Shown here: positions 28,308 to 37,732 of the stretch, one piece after another
How the letters are laid out: each line of letters begins with the position of its first letter
Position numbering within the stretch: the first letter of the stretch is position 1
Source: Pseudomonas amygdali
GTDB lineage: Bacteria; Pseudomonadota; Gammaproteobacteria; Pseudomonadales; Pseudomonadaceae
Reading direction: 5' to 3'
Assembly: GCF_002699855.1 (NCBI RefSeq)
Contig: NZ_LKBW01000068.1
Location: 1-62,376, forward strand
DNA: 62,376 nucleotides
Made by a program: the position numbers and the translations under genes
The notes under the pieces: generated by a model
What the model was told of the DNA's origin: nothing
The model's input: only the letters and a program-made list of their open reading frames with translations
The model's database searches: none

Positions 28308-29344
28308 ATGTCCACCGTCATTGAACGCACTGCCGAACAACTCTCTCCCGTGATTCCGTCCACCATGCAAGCGGTGGTTTGCTATGGCCCGGAAGACTAC
28401 CGGCTGGAGACCGTCGATGTGCCGACGCCAGGCCCCGACGAAATCCTCACCAAGGTAGAGCTGTGCGGGATTTGCATGGGCGACATCAAGACCTACCGCG
28501 GCGCTCCGTCATTCTGGGGCGATGCCGAGCAGCCCCGTTACGTCAAACCACCGATGATTCCGGGCCATGAATTTGTCTGCCGGGTGGTCGCGCTCGGCCC
28601 AGGCGCAGAAAAGCGTGGCGTGCAGATCGGCGACCGGGTGATTTCCGAGCAGATCGTCCCGTGCTGGGCGCGATGGCCCAGTACATGATCTTCACCAAAG
28701 AAGGCATCATCCATAAAGTGCCGGATTCGATTGCCCCGGACGAAGCGATCCTGATCGAACCACTGGCCTGCTCGTTGCACGCGGCAGAACGAGCCAATGT
28801 CGATTTCGACGACATCGTGGTGGTCGCCGGTGCGGGCACGCTGGGCCTTGGAATCATTGGCGCAGTGCGTATGCGCAATCCGAAAAAACTCATCGTGCTG
28901 GACATGAAACCCGAGCGCGCCGCCCTCGCCTTGCGCATGGGCGCTGACGAGGTGTGGAACCCGGCCGAGGTCGACGTGCTGGCGAAGATCCGTGAGATAA
29001 CCGGCGGCTACGGCTGCGACATCTATATAGAAGCCACAGGGCATCACAAGGCGGTCAATCAGGGCCTGGCGATGCTGCGCAAACTTGGGCGCTTTGTGGA
29101 GTTCAGCGTGTTCAACGACGAGGCCACGGTGGACTGGTCGATCATTGGCGACCGTAAGGAACTGGACGTACTCGGCTCCCATCTGGGGCCTTACATGTAC
29201 CCGCGCGCCATCGACTTCATTGGCAACCGCAAGATCGACATGCGCGATGTCGTCACGCACAAATTCCCCCTGGCGGAGTTCAAGGAGGCGTTCGCGGTCA
29301 TGGAGCGTGGCGACAAATCATTGAAGGTCGTTCTGCAACCTTGA
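28308..29344 (+). pseudogene. Zinc alcohol dehydrogenase (erythritol/L-threitol type) with internal deletion
   Basis: The N-terminal part carries CGICMGDIKTYRG and PGHEFVCRV with the catalytic-zinc Cys and His-Glu ligands, as in threonine-dehydrogenase-type MDRs. After QIVPCW the reading frame is lost; the homologous continuation GAMAQYMIFTKEGIIHKVPDS appears in another frame from 28661. The region where the four-cysteine structural-zinc loop should lie is missing. The remaining length (1037 nt) implies a deletion of 3n+1 bp around 28665-28670. The C-terminal Rossmann half (VVVAGAGTLGLGIIGA) is intact. The protein cannot be made whole. It follows the SDR and precedes dhaK. Confidence 0.85.
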
Positions 29345-29384
29345 CCCACCCGATCCTTATAAAAAGAACACAGGAAATTGCGTT

Positions 29385-30386
29385 ATGAACCGAGTGATAA
29401 ACGATCCGGACCAGGTGGTCGAGGACATGCTGCGCGGCATTCTGGTCGCGCACCCCGAACTGACGCAGAGTGACAGTAATCCACGGGTCATCAGCAAAAC
29501 CCGGCCTTCGGAGCAAGGGCGCGTCGGTATCGTTACCGGCGGCGGCTCGGGTCATGAACCGGCCTTTCTCGGCTATATCGGTCCAGGGCTGGTAGATGCG
29601 GTAGCGGTCGGCGAGATTTTTTCCTCGCCTACTGCCAAGAGCTTTTTCGACGCCTTTCGCGCGGCCGATCACGGTGCAGGCATCGCCTGCCTGTACGGCA
29701 ACTACGCGGGCGACAATATGAACGTGAAGCTGGCGATGAAAATGGCCGCCAGCAAAGACCTGCAAGTGCGCACCGTGGTGGCCAACGACGATGTGGCCTC
29801 GGCGCCGAAAGCCGATATCGCCAAGCGTCGTGGCGTGGCCGGGGAAATTTTCATGTGGAAGGTCGGTGGCGCTGCCGCCGCACACGGTTACGATCTGGAC
29901 GGCGTGATCCGTGTCGCGCAAAAGGCCGTGGATCAATGCCGATCCATCGGTATCGGCCTGACGCCCTGCACCATCGCGGCGGTCGGCAAACCCAACTTTC
30001 AGATCCCCGACGGCAAAATGGAGCTGGGCATCGGTCACCATGGCGAACCGGGTATCGAAGTCATCGACATCGAGTCTGCGGCGGCCATGGCAGAACGCAT
30101 GCTCGCGCCGATTCTGGCCGACCGGGATTTCAGCGTGGACGACAGCGTAGTCATGCTGGTTTCAGGCCTCGGAGCAACACCGGTAATGGAACTCTACGTG
30201 TTCTACGCCGAAGTCGAGCGTCTGCTCAAGGCTCGGGGCTTGAAAATCCATCGTTGCTACGTGGGCAATTACTTCACGTCGCTGGAGATGATGGGGGTAA
30301 CCCTGACGCTGCTTGGCCTGGACGCCGAACTGAAAACCCTGATCGACCACCCTTGCCGTTCCATCGGCATGACCCAGGCGGAGTGA
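29385..30386 (+). CDS. dhaK: DhaK-like dihydroxyacetone/erythrulose kinase subunit
   Basis: This 333-aa protein has the DhaK features GGGSGHEPAFLGY and the hemiaminal-forming histidine in GIGHHGEPGIE (about His219), and ends NYFTSLEMMGVTLTLLGLD...IDHPC. DhaK binds a short ketose covalently for phosphorylation. With no PTS DhaM partner nearby it probably works with the adjacent DhaL as an ATP-dependent kinase; in tetritol loci such proteins phosphorylate D- or L-erythrulose. The gene lies 40 bp after the broken dehydrogenase and 3 bp before dhaL. Confidence 0.87.
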   Translation: MNRVINDPDQVVEDMLRGILVAHPELTQSDSNPRVISKTRPSEQGRVGIVTGGGSGHEPAFLGYIGPGLVDAVAVGEIFSSPTAKSFFDAFRAADHGAGIACLYGNYAGDNMNVKLAMKMAASKDLQVRTVVANDDVASAPKADIAKRRGVAGEIFMWKVGGAAAAHGYDLDGVIRVAQKAVDQCRSIGIGLTPCTIAAVGKPNFQIPDGKMELGIGHHGEPGIEVIDIESAAAMAERMLAPILADRDFSVDDSVVMLVSGLGATPVMELYVFYAEVERLLKARGLKIHRCYVGNYFTSLEMMGVTLTLLGLDAELKTLIDHPCRSIGMTQAE

Positions 30387-30389
30387 ACC

Positions 30390-31034
30390 ATGAGCGAGCA
30401 ATTCTCTACCCAACATGGCACTGCCATCGTTGCCGACCTGGTGAGCGTGATCGTCGCCAACCGCGAATACCTCAGCGAAGTAGATGGCGCGATCGGTGAC
30501 GGCGACCATGGCATCAATATGGCCAAGGGCTTCGCCCACTGCGGTCGTACCATCGAAGGCCGCCAGTTGAGCCTCGCCGAGGCGCTGGATGAGCTGACCC
30601 TGAGCCTGATGGAAGGCATCGGCGGATCCATGGGCCCGCTGTATGGCAGCCTGTTTATCGGCATGGCCGATCAGGTACGCGGCTGCGAGGAGATCGATGC
30701 CGCGGCCTTCGCCAAACTGCTGCGTGGCGGCCTCACTTCACTGCAGGACATCACCGAAGCCGGCGTCGGCGATAAATGCCTGATGGATACGCTGATTCCG
30801 GCCGTCGAAGCCTTCGAGCAGGCCCACGCACGGGGTGAATCATTCAGCGCGGCGCTTGATGCGATGAAAAGCGCCGCATCACAAGGGCGTGATTCAACCC
30901 GTGATCTGGTAGCGAAGATAGGCCGAGCGAGTCGCCTGGGCGAACGATCGCTTGGCGTGCTGGATGCCGGCGCGGTGTCGTGCTGCCTGATCCTGACGCA
31001 ATTGGCGGATTCAGTGCAGCCGAGGCTGGTATGA
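30390..31034 (+). CDS. dhaL: DhaL-like nucleotide-binding kinase subunit
   Basis: This 214-aa protein has the Mg-ATP-binding signature AIGDGDHGINMAKGF, then GGSMGPLYGSLF, LTSLQDITEAGVGDKCLMDTL and the C-terminal GRASRLGERSLGVLDAGA typical of DhaL. It supplies the ADP/ATP site to DhaK and is last in the tetritol operon. It begins 3 bp after the dhaK stop. A small CTTCAT/ATGAAG palindrome 36 bp after the stop is too weak to call a terminator. Confidence 0.87.
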   Translation: MSEQFSTQHGTAIVADLVSVIVANREYLSEVDGAIGDGDHGINMAKGFAHCGRTIEGRQLSLAEALDELTLSLMEGIGGSMGPLYGSLFIGMADQVRGCEEIDAAAFAKLLRGGLTSLQDITEAGVGDKCLMDTLIPAVEAFEQAHARGESFSAALDAMKSAASQGRDSTRDLVAKIGRASRLGERSLGVLDAGAVSCCLILTQLADSVQPRLV

Positions 31035-31207
31035 GCGGCTACATGACAGTCCAGTGTGAATAGGCACCTTCATTCATGAAGCAGTTTCATGAGCCTATCC
31101 CGATAACACCCCATTGTTGACCAAATGACAGCGCTATAAGGTGATCCGGACATCACGCAGCGAATCTGCACACGCGGATTCGCTCGCGTTTCACCGAGGA
31201 ACTGTTC

Positions 31208-31338
31208 ATGAAAGACCCGAGAAAAGTCACCGTAGTCATCGGTGCAGGCTCCATAGGGCAAGCCATAGCACGGCGTGTCAGTGCGGGCAGGCACGTCGTG
31301 CTCGCCGATTTGCGTCAGGACAACGCCGAGGCGATGAA
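31208..31338 (+). pseudogene. SDR N-terminal relic
   Basis: MKDPRKVTVVIGAGSIGQAI...VVLADLRQDNAEA is the first Rossmann turn of a short-chain dehydrogenase. After about 43 codons the sequence switches without a break into a LysR-type segment (reading EIELAGLSDLRDTPAGKIRI in another frame), and the SDR frame stops at 31361-31363. Only the coenzyme-binding start of the gene is left. Confidence 0.65.
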
Positions 31339-31612
31339 ATCGAAATCGAACTGGCAGGCCTGAGCGACCTGCGCGATACGCCTGCCGGCAAGATCCGCAT
31401 CAATGCGATGGCCCACTCGCTGGGAGTTCGCCAAGGATGGCGAGAGCATGAACGTGCGTGTCACCGGTCAGGTCACGTTCAACGGGGTCTATCCACTGCT
31501 GGATGCTGCACTCGATGGCTTCGGCCGGAGTTACATTCCGCATGACCTTGTCGCCGAGCATATCGAAGCCGGACGCCTGATTCAGGTGCTGGAGGCATTG
31601 CGCTACCGGTGA
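31339..31612 (+). pseudogene. LysR-type regulator relic
   Basis: Two pieces of a LysR effector domain are visible in different frames: EIELAGLSDLRDTPAGKIRINAMAHS, the linker plus start of the binding domain, and EFAKDGESMNVRVTGQVTFN followed by LLDAALDGFGRSYIPHDLVAEHIEAGRLIQVLE, which belongs near the C-terminal end. The middle and the HTH are missing. It is a remnant produced by at least two deletions. Confidence 0.65.
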
Positions 31613-31652
31613 TTCATCAAACGACCGAAACGCGCAGCCCCGCAGCCATCGC

Positions 31653-32393
31653 TCATTGTGTTTGCACGCGCAGCCTGGCGGGCTCGCGGCTTTTCTCGGC
31701 GTAATGCCGCGCGCGACGTAAAACATGCTGGGTGGCTCTGCGCGCTTCCTCCTTGTTGAGTTCGACATGCGCTTCCAGCAACTGCTGAGCCTGTTGAGGT
31801 TGATGTTGCAAGAGGGCCTGAAGAATGCTGCCATGCTCTTCGTACGTTGCATCGACTCTGGAGGCGCTGAACTCAAGACGGCGGATAGTCCGGGTCTTCT
31901 CGGTGATCTCGTAATGCAGCCTCGCCATTTCCCGGTTACCCACCGCCTCTACCAACGCACAATGAAACCGCTCGCCCAATCTGGCCAGGATATCGGTGTC
32001 CCTCAATCGCTCGTGTTTCGGCACCAGCCAGGTGCGTGTTAGTTCATCAATCAGCGGCTCGACGCTCAGGTCCATCAAGCCCAGCCTGGCAAGCGCCTCC
32101 AGTTCAAGCACCACACGCACGTCATACAACTCTTCGAAATGTCGGGGATCAAAGGGACGTACTTGCCAGCCGCTGCGGTAATAAACCTCCACGTACCCTT
32201 CCTGCTCCAGCCGGAACAATGCCTGTCTGACCGGTGTACGACTGGCCTGAACGCGTTCTGCCACCTCACCTTCAGTAAATCGTTCGCCGGGTAATAGACG
32301 AAATTCGGAAATGTCTTCTTTGATGCGAGCGTAAATCCGCTCCGATATATTTTCCGGGCGTTCTTTCGACTTTTTGGCACATGCTGTCTGCAT
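31653..32393 (-). CDS. GntR-family (FCD) transcriptional regulator
   Basis: This 246-aa regulator has an N-terminal winged HTH (ISERIYARIKEDISEFRLLPGERFTEGEVAERVQASRTPVRQALFRLEQEGYVEV) and an all-helical FCD ligand domain with its metal-binding pattern (DVRVVLELEALA, EFHC-type GERFHCALVEAVGN). It begins 28 bp after the stop of the HAD gene and is on the same strand, so it can be read as the last gene of the 16-gene cluster. AAGGA precedes the ATG. It may tune the cluster in response to a pathway metabolite. It is not a sigma-54 activator. Confidence 0.83.
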   Translation of the reverse strand: MQTACAKKSKERPENISERIYARIKEDISEFRLLPGERFTEGEVAERVQASRTPVRQALFRLEQEGYVEVYYRSGWQVRPFDPRHFEELYDVRVVLELEALARLGLMDLSVEPLIDELTRTWLVPKHERLRDTDILARLGERFHCALVEAVGNREMARLHYEITEKTRTIRRLEFSASRVDATYEEHGSILQALLQHQPQQAQQLLEAHVELNKEEARRATQHVLRRARHYAEKSREPARLRVQTQ

Positions 32394-32421
32394 TGATGAT
32401 TCGTCCTTGTAATCCGGTTAC

Positions 32422-33219
32422 TTAACGTTGGTCATGACGATCTGCGGGATTGCCGGACGCCCACCAGCGCGGAAAATCTGCAATGCCGTCAATCACCGCA
32501 TCCACGTTGTGCCTATGGGCATCAAAAAGTGCGAGATCATATTTCCCGGTACGCACCAGCAGGCTGCTGGCACCAACGGCTTTCGCCCCGGTGCAGTCGG
32601 TCAAAACATCATCACCCACCACCAGGGTGCGGCTGGCGCAGGTATCGAGTTTGCGCAGGGCAGCCTCGAAAAACATCGGTGACGGCTTGCCCATGACCAA
32701 CGCCTGCACCTGCGCTGCGGCCTCAAGACCGACGATGAAGGTGCCGCAATCGAGACGCTCCCCATCACGATCGAACCAGAACAGGTTTTTTTGCAACGCA
32801 ATAAGACGAGCGCCGCCCCGCAGCATGCGGAAGCAGCGATTCAGCGTTGCGTAATCGAATGCCTCGCCAATATCGCTGATGACCACCACGTCAGGGTTTG
32901 TATCGTCTGTAAGAATGCCGTTGAAGGCCGCTCTGATCGAGTCGGGCACCAGCAGATGGCACTTGAGTTGCGCATGCTGCTGCAAATAGCCCACACAGGC
33001 CGTTGTGGCAGTCTGAATTTCGTCGGGGACCACCTCGATTCCGGCCTGACATAGCTCTTGCGCCAGGGCCTCCGGCATCTTTGCCGTGGTGTTGGTCAGC
33101 AGTTGCAGGCGCAGCCCCTGAGCCCTGGCGAAACTCAGTGCCTCGGCTGCACCTGGTAAAGGCTGTCCCTTGAGAATGAGTGTACCGTCGATGTCCAACA
33201 GCAGGCTGTCAAAATTCAT
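32422..33219 (-). CDS. HAD-IIA family phosphatase
   Basis: This 265-aa haloacid-dehalogenase-type hydrolase has the nucleophile motif LLLDIDGTLILKGQ, LLTNTTAKMP (motif II Thr), a C2-cap and KPSPMFF...VVGDDVLTDCTGAKAVG (motifs III/IV). This resembles the NagD/LHPP branch acting on small phosphate esters or phospho-amines. GGGAG precedes the ATG at 33219. It lies 38 bp after the phosphodiesterase gene in the cluster and probably removes a phosphate from a late intermediate or performs metabolite repair. Confidence 0.82.
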   Translation of the reverse strand: MNFDSLLLDIDGTLILKGQPLPGAAEALSFARAQGLRLQLLTNTTAKMPEALAQELCQAGIEVVPDEIQTATTACVGYLQQHAQLKCHLLVPDSIRAAFNGILTDDTNPDVVVISDIGEAFDYATLNRCFRMLRGGARLIALQKNLFWFDRDGERLDCGTFIVGLEAAAQVQALVMGKPSPMFFEAALRKLDTCASRTLVVGDDVLTDCTGAKAVGASSLLVRTGKYDLALFDAHRHNVDAVIDGIADFPRWWASGNPADRHDQR

Positions 33220-33257
33220 GGATAAGCTCCCTGTGGCTGAAATGATCGGGGCAGGTT

Positions 33258-34841
33258 TCACAACGTGGCAGTCAGCCATTGGCGAATCTCGGGCAATGTC
33301 AGTTCAGGATTGGCAGGACGTGGCAATGGCGTGCTGCTGGCATCCAGCACCACGCCACGCAACCACGGGTCAGAGGCACACACCGTGTGGTCGCCACCTT
33401 TACGGCTAAGGCGGACACAGTGCTCTGAACGTGCCGCAATCAGCCGGGCCCCTCTTGGAGCCTGCCAATAGCAGGAGCCCGTCCAGCCTTCGGGGAAACG
33501 CTGCTCGCCCGGGTACTCGAACATCGTCCATTCATGTTGAAAAGGCTGCGCAAGGCTTTGCCGCCAGGCTTCGGTGACTGAACGGGGGTCATGCCCCGAC
33601 ATCGCGAGCCGCGCCTCATTGAACAGCAGCAGACCGTTGTCTGCCGGATGAAAGACTACCGCGCTTTTATGCATATCCGGCACGCACGCCGAGTCATAGA
33701 CCAGCCAGCCCTGACGCTCGAAAAATGCATTGGGGTATAGGTCGTGATGGACCGGGGCCATGCCGTGATCCGAATGAGCGACGCAGCGTACCTCGCCACC
33801 CGCCGCATCCATGCAGCGCTGAATCAGCTCGTCGACCCAACCCGATACTTCATCGAACAACTGTTGCCCGACCTCGCGCATGCGCTCACTGGCCCAGTCT
33901 GGCGTAAGGTATTTGAGCAAATGATGCGAAAGCAGATCGACCACCGGGTAATAACCGATGACTCGCTGTGCATCACCCGCCCGGACTGCGCCGACAATGT
34001 CACTGCAAAAGCTTTCATGCATCTCCCGCATCAGTTCCAGCAACAGCCACTCCGCTGTGCCCTGCCCGCCTTCATCCAGCCGCTTGACCAGTTGCCCGCT
34101 GCGATAAAGCACGGTCAGGTCTCTGGCCACATAAGCCTTGCTTTTGTCACTCTGCAAATCCAGCGCCTGAACCTCTTGGTAGCCGAAACTGACCACACTT
34201 ATCCGGTTTTCGACACATACGGCACGCAGCGCAATTGCCTTGCAAACGTTGCCAGGCCCTTTCTCCGGCAGCGGCAAGTGCACCGTACTGCCCAGCGGTA
34301 ACCAGCAGGGTGCACGGCCATCCTCAGCTGGCCAGTCGAGCATTGCACCGTCATCGCGCGAGCTGACCCTGGCAGCCATGCCCAGCCTCTCGATGCGCAG
34401 GTGCCCGCCGTTTTCGATCAACTCGGGAGGTACGGAAAAGCCCTCATACACACAGCTTTGCCCGAGCAATGCGCTGCCCAGCCTGTCCGGCTGGACAAAG
34501 GGCACCGCGCACAGGCGAAAAGTAATGCCCTGACGCGCCCATTCGTCCCAAACCATGTCTATATCACGCGGCCAGGCCTGAAAGGCATCCGCCACGGCCA
34601 GGCTGTTCCGAGGTGTCGGCGCCGGGACGAGATAACCGGTCAAACCGTGCTCATTGACCTGTGTGCCGCTGAAAATCGACAGCAACGATGGCGGGGTCTG
34701 ACAATTGGGCGACAACGGCAACAGCGGGTAGCACGGCCAGCGCGCAGAGGGCTGTTCAGGTTTTCTTGTCCGATAACGGTTGACCAGCTCCCACGACAGC
34801 CCGTCGATCAACAGCCAGATCAACGGATCAGCGCCTTTCAT
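33258..34841 (-). CDS. Alkaline-phosphatase-superfamily phosphodiesterase (NPP-like)
   Basis: The 527-aa protein has the metal-binding pattern of type I phosphodiesterases/nucleotide pyrophosphatases: LLIDGLSWE (first Asp), a Thr/Ser nucleophile region in QTPPSLLSIFSGTQVNEHGL, PVVDLLSHHL (Asp/His) and VAHSDHGMAP (Asp-His). No signal peptide is evident, so it acts in the cytoplasm. The ATG at 34841 overlaps the stop of the upstream kinase gene (ATGA), which decides the start. Members cleave phosphodiester or pyrophosphate bonds or transfer phosphate-type groups. In this cluster it may process a nucleotidylated or phosphorylated intermediate. Confidence 0.78.
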   Translation of the reverse strand: MKGADPLIWLLIDGLSWELVNRYRTRKPEQPSARWPCYPLLPLSPNCQTPPSLLSIFSGTQVNEHGLTGYLVPAPTPRNSLAVADAFQAWPRDIDMVWDEWARQGITFRLCAVPFVQPDRLGSALLGQSCVYEGFSVPPELIENGGHLRIERLGMAARVSSRDDGAMLDWPAEDGRAPCWLPLGSTVHLPLPEKGPGNVCKAIALRAVCVENRISVVSFGYQEVQALDLQSDKSKAYVARDLTVLYRSGQLVKRLDEGGQGTAEWLLLELMREMHESFCSDIVGAVRAGDAQRVIGYYPVVDLLSHHLLKYLTPDWASERMREVGQQLFDEVSGWVDELIQRCMDAAGGEVRCVAHSDHGMAPVHHDLYPNAFFERQGWLVYDSACVPDMHKSAVVFHPADNGLLLFNEARLAMSGHDPRSVTEAWRQSLAQPFQHEWTMFEYPGEQRFPEGWTGSCYWQAPRGARLIAARSEHCVRLSRKGGDHTVCASDPWLRGVVLDASSTPLPRPANPELTLPEIRQWLTATL

Positions 34842-35425
34842 GAAGCTATCCGGCGCTGAGCACCGTGCATTGCCCATCGGCCCACCACTGCAACACGCTG
34901 CTTCAGTTGCGCCAGCGAACCGCTGTTGGGCAGTACGTAATCCGCGTCGATCCGGCGCATCTGTAGATCAAGCGCGCTGTTTTCCACCACACTGATGTCG
35001 CCGCGCAGGCCTAGACGCAATTGCCTCAAGGATGAATCGGCCAGCACCTTGATCACCTGAAAGCCTTGCTCATACAGATACGGCCAGTCGACGGTGTCAT
35101 CGCGCAGGTCGTCGTTGATGACAACCTGCGCGCGGGACTGCATCAACCGCCGTGCGAAGTTCTTGACCAGCGACTGACCGTCCAGAACCCTTAGTTCGCG
35201 CGCGATGCACTCCAGCAGGCGCTGGTTCTGACTGCCGCTTGCCAGCTCCACCCCGGCCTGTTCGTAAAACATGCCTTGCAACTCATACAGTGGCTGGGCC
35301 AGCTTGATGACCTCTACCGACAGCCCGGCCTCTTCGAAATGCTCACGCAGCAACTGAGCGGTCGTGCTCTTCCCGGAGCCGCTGGGGGCCACCAGGGCCA
35401 GACGCAATTGGGTAGCGTGGTTCAT
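34838..35425 (-). CDS. P-loop kinase resembling deoxynucleoside monophosphate kinases
   Basis: This 195-aa kinase has Walker A APSGSGKSTTAQLL, an acidic strand QVVINDDLRDD followed by DWPYLYEQGFQVIKVLAD and a C-terminal DADYVLPNSGSLAQLKQRV. This order (basic or acidic NDDLR strand, lid with arginines, N-x-G-x-L end) recalls phage-type dNMP kinases and dephospho-CoA kinases. It overlaps the phosphodiesterase gene by 4 bp and follows the HPr-kinase-like gene by 14 bp. It probably phosphorylates a nucleotide-like or small phosphorylated substrate in the cluster's pathway. Exact substrate unknown. Confidence 0.72.
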   Translation of the reverse strand: MNHATQLRLALVAPSGSGKSTTAQLLREHFEEAGLSVEVIKLAQPLYELQGMFYEQAGVELASGSQNQRLLECIARELRVLDGQSLVKNFARRLMQSRAQVVINDDLRDDTVDWPYLYEQGFQVIKVLADSSLRQLRLGLRGDISVVENSALDLQMRRIDADYVLPNSGSLAQLKQRVAVVGRWAMHGAQRRIAS

Positions 35426-35439
35426 GGGATCTCCTTATC

Positions 35440-36486
35440 TCAGGCGCTGATGAGTTCACGCGTCACGCCGACACGACTTTGCCATTGCACGCCGAGCAGC
35501 CCCCGGACGATCTGCGCTGGCACGGTATCGGTCAGCGAAGTGGCGTCAAGCAGGCCGTGCCAGGTTGAGGTCACGAAACGGTGCGGCCACTCAAAGAGCG
35601 TGGGCGAGTGGATTTGCTCCAGAATCGCATCGTGCCCCATCGCATGGATCTGCAACTTGCCCCGCGCCGCTACATTGGGCAGTACGACTGTTTGCAGCCA
35701 GCCACACCCTTCAGGGCTGGCCTTGAGTGCGGCGCGCATGGTTTCAGGCATGCACAGGCGTTTTTCGGTGTGTGCAATCGACAGGTCATCGGCCACCGCA
35801 GCCAGATCGAGTCGCTTGGCCAGTTCGGGGTGTGTACGTAGCGTGCCGACACCGACATGCGGGTAATCCGGCCAGCCACGGGCACGAACCCGGCCGTCGA
35901 TGCAGTCCAGCAACAGCTTGTCACCGGAAAAGTACAGATACCCCTCGGACAGCACCAGATCCAGCATGGTAGTGGTCTTGCCAGCTCCCTTCGCACCGCC
36001 GATGGCAACGATTCCACCGTCCGGCCCGACCACCGCCGACGCATGCATTATCACACTGCCTTTGGCCTGCTCGACCAGCAGGCCGTAGTAGCGCACCAGC
36101 TCGATCAAGTGAATGAATGCATTTTCGTCGCCGTGAAAATCCACAGTGTGACGCGCCCGGTCAATCCGGTAGCCGACCTGCGTATCGGCATCCCAGGCAT
36201 AGTCCAGACCGGCCTGCGGGTCGTGGCCACGCAGAACACGCAGGGTAAAACCAGGGGCATAGGTTTCGCGAATGATGTCGGGGGTGACGCAGAGGCCAAT
36301 CCATTCCGGCTTGAAGGCGGTGCTGTCGTGCAGCCGGACCCTCAAGTCGACGGTGGTCTGGCCGTCGTCCGCGACTTCGGCAAAGTAAGGTGCCAGGAAC
36401 ACTCGCAGCCGCTGCGCCAGTGCGGAGCCCGAGGTCTGATCATCCAGTTCGAATCGATAGCGTCCATTGCAAAGATAGCGGCTCAT
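35440..36486 (-). CDS. HPr-kinase-like P-loop protein
   Basis: The 348-aa protein has an N-terminal beta-rich region and, in the second half, SVIMHASAVVGPDGGIVAIGGAKGAGKTTTM with a Walker A of the HprK/serine-kinase type, followed by YFSGDKLLLDC, a Walker-B-like strand. Stand-alone HprK-like kinases without the PTS domain are found in several peptide and small-molecule clusters, where they phosphorylate a Ser or hydroxyl group. ATG 36486 is chosen because it forms an ATGA overlap with the preceding stop. No HPr protein is nearby, so PTS regulation is unlikely. Confidence 0.72.
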   Translation of the reverse strand: MSRYLCNGRYRFELDDQTSGSALAQRLRVFLAPYFAEVADDGQTTVDLRVRLHDSTAFKPEWIGLCVTPDIIRETYAPGFTLRVLRGHDPQAGLDYAWDADTQVGYRIDRARHTVDFHGDENAFIHLIELVRYYGLLVEQAKGSVIMHASAVVGPDGGIVAIGGAKGAGKTTTMLDLVLSEGYLYFSGDKLLLDCIDGRVRARGWPDYPHVGVGTLRTHPELAKRLDLAAVADDLSIAHTEKRLCMPETMRAALKASPEGCGWLQTVVLPNVAARGKLQIHAMGHDAILEQIHSPTLFEWPHRFVTSTWHGLLDATSLTDTVPAQIVRGLLGVQWQSRVGVTRELISA

Positions 36487-37619
36487 GAGTACAGGCTCTC
36501 CCGGGTGGTGATAAAGGGCGATGGCGAGTGCAGAAATGCAAAACGGTCGGCCAGCGGCCAGCATTCCTGGCGACGCTCGTCCAGAAACGCGTGCAGACGC
36601 GTCATCAGCTCGTGCAGATCGGCGTTAATTGCCTGAGGGTCTATTACGCCTCGGGACTTGAGAAAGCGCACTTCACCGCGTGTCGTACTTACCGAATGCG
36701 CAGCTAGCGGCGTGCAGGTCTCGAACGTGATCACGAACAGGTTGCCGCTTTGCACCGATTCGCACGGCGCACTGAATGCATAACGTCGATACTCGCCAAG
36801 TGCCTGCAATGTGCTGTCAACGCTCATGGCCATGGCCTCCAGCGTCGGTGAGCCCAGCGCCAGGTGCTTCACCGTGCCCGACAAGCTGCCGGGCGCACTG
36901 CGAAACAACTGCACGATGGGTTCATTGACCGCCAGCTTGCGTTTGCGGCTGCAATGCTCGACCCACACATAGCCCCCGTCCTCATCCCGGGCGGCGGTAA
37001 CCTGATGATCCCAGACCTGAAATTCGTCACCGCACTGGCTGGTGAACGGCGCCATTGTCGGGCTGAAACTGGCATCGAACCAGGCCTCGCCGAGCATCCG
37101 CGCATGGCAGTCGGGGGGCAGTTCGAAGGACTCGACATACGTCTGCTCGGTGGTGGCGTAGCGACATTCCCAATTGTTGATCGCCAAGTGGTTACGTTCG
37201 AACGCGTCGCGCAGCGCCATCAACAGGTTCTGCGGTACTGCGGGCTGCTCGATCTCAAGCGGAGGTTGTACGAAAAGCGAACGATGCACATCAATGCGAT
37301 TCAGCAGGTGACTGATATATACGTGGTCCGCCTGTAACGTGATGATCGCAAGCGGGATGGCGGCTCCGGACAGGTTGTGGCAAGTTTCGTCACCCAGATC
37401 ACCGTTTTCATCATCAAGAAGCATTGCCCCATCGGCGTCCCAGCGGGCCAGAACCCGGTGGCTGCCTCGCAGGTCAGCGACCGCGGTCAGCTCGCCCAGC
37501 AACGCCGTGTCCGCAGCGATGGCATACAACGTGTGGTCATCGCTACCGAAAGGCTCCTGATGGCGGATCTTCCAGCTACCAAACACAATAGCCGTTTGCG
37601 TGGTCGTGGATTGCGACAT
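36483..37619 (-). CDS. CYTH-like paralogue with degenerate catalytic motif
   Basis: This 378-aa protein has no family that I can name with confidence, but it aligns by eye with the product of the preceding gene. NNWECRYATTEQTYVESFELP matches the DCWYVRWRPEMELERKF region; YRRYAFSAPCESVQSGNLFVITFETC matches FRRTRIDINFESLRTGNGFGAYFDVC; and a C-terminal helix with FLDER matches FLAER. The ExExK tunnel motif is replaced by TEQTYVES (157-164) and the final glutamate pair is partly lost. It is therefore probably a non-catalytic triphosphate-tunnel-fold partner. GGGGAGA precedes the ATG, 24 bp after the expected stop of the paralogue. Confidence 0.65.
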   Translation of the reverse strand: MSQSTTTQTAIVFGSWKIRHQEPFGSDDHTLYAIAADTALLGELTAVADLRGSHRVLARWDADGAMLLDDENGDLGDETCHNLSGAAIPLAIITLQADHVYISHLLNRIDVHRSLFVQPPLEIEQPAVPQNLLMALRDAFERNHLAINNWECRYATTEQTYVESFELPPDCHARMLGEAWFDASFSPTMAPFTSQCGDEFQVWDHQVTAARDEDGGYVWVEHCSRKRKLAVNEPIVQLFRSAPGSLSGTVKHLALGSPTLEAMAMSVDSTLQALGEYRRYAFSAPCESVQSGNLFVITFETCTPLAAHSVSTTRGEVRFLKSRGVIDPQAINADLHELMTRLHAFLDERRQECWPLADRFAFLHSPSPFITTRESLYS

Positions 37620-37732
37620 GATTATCTCCCCGGCAAAGTGAATTCAGAGCCGACTCGCCTCACGGGCAAAGTCGAGTTTCGAATAGAGATCCTGCTGAAA
37701 CGGCAGGGTTCGCTCCGCCAGAAAATCACGCA

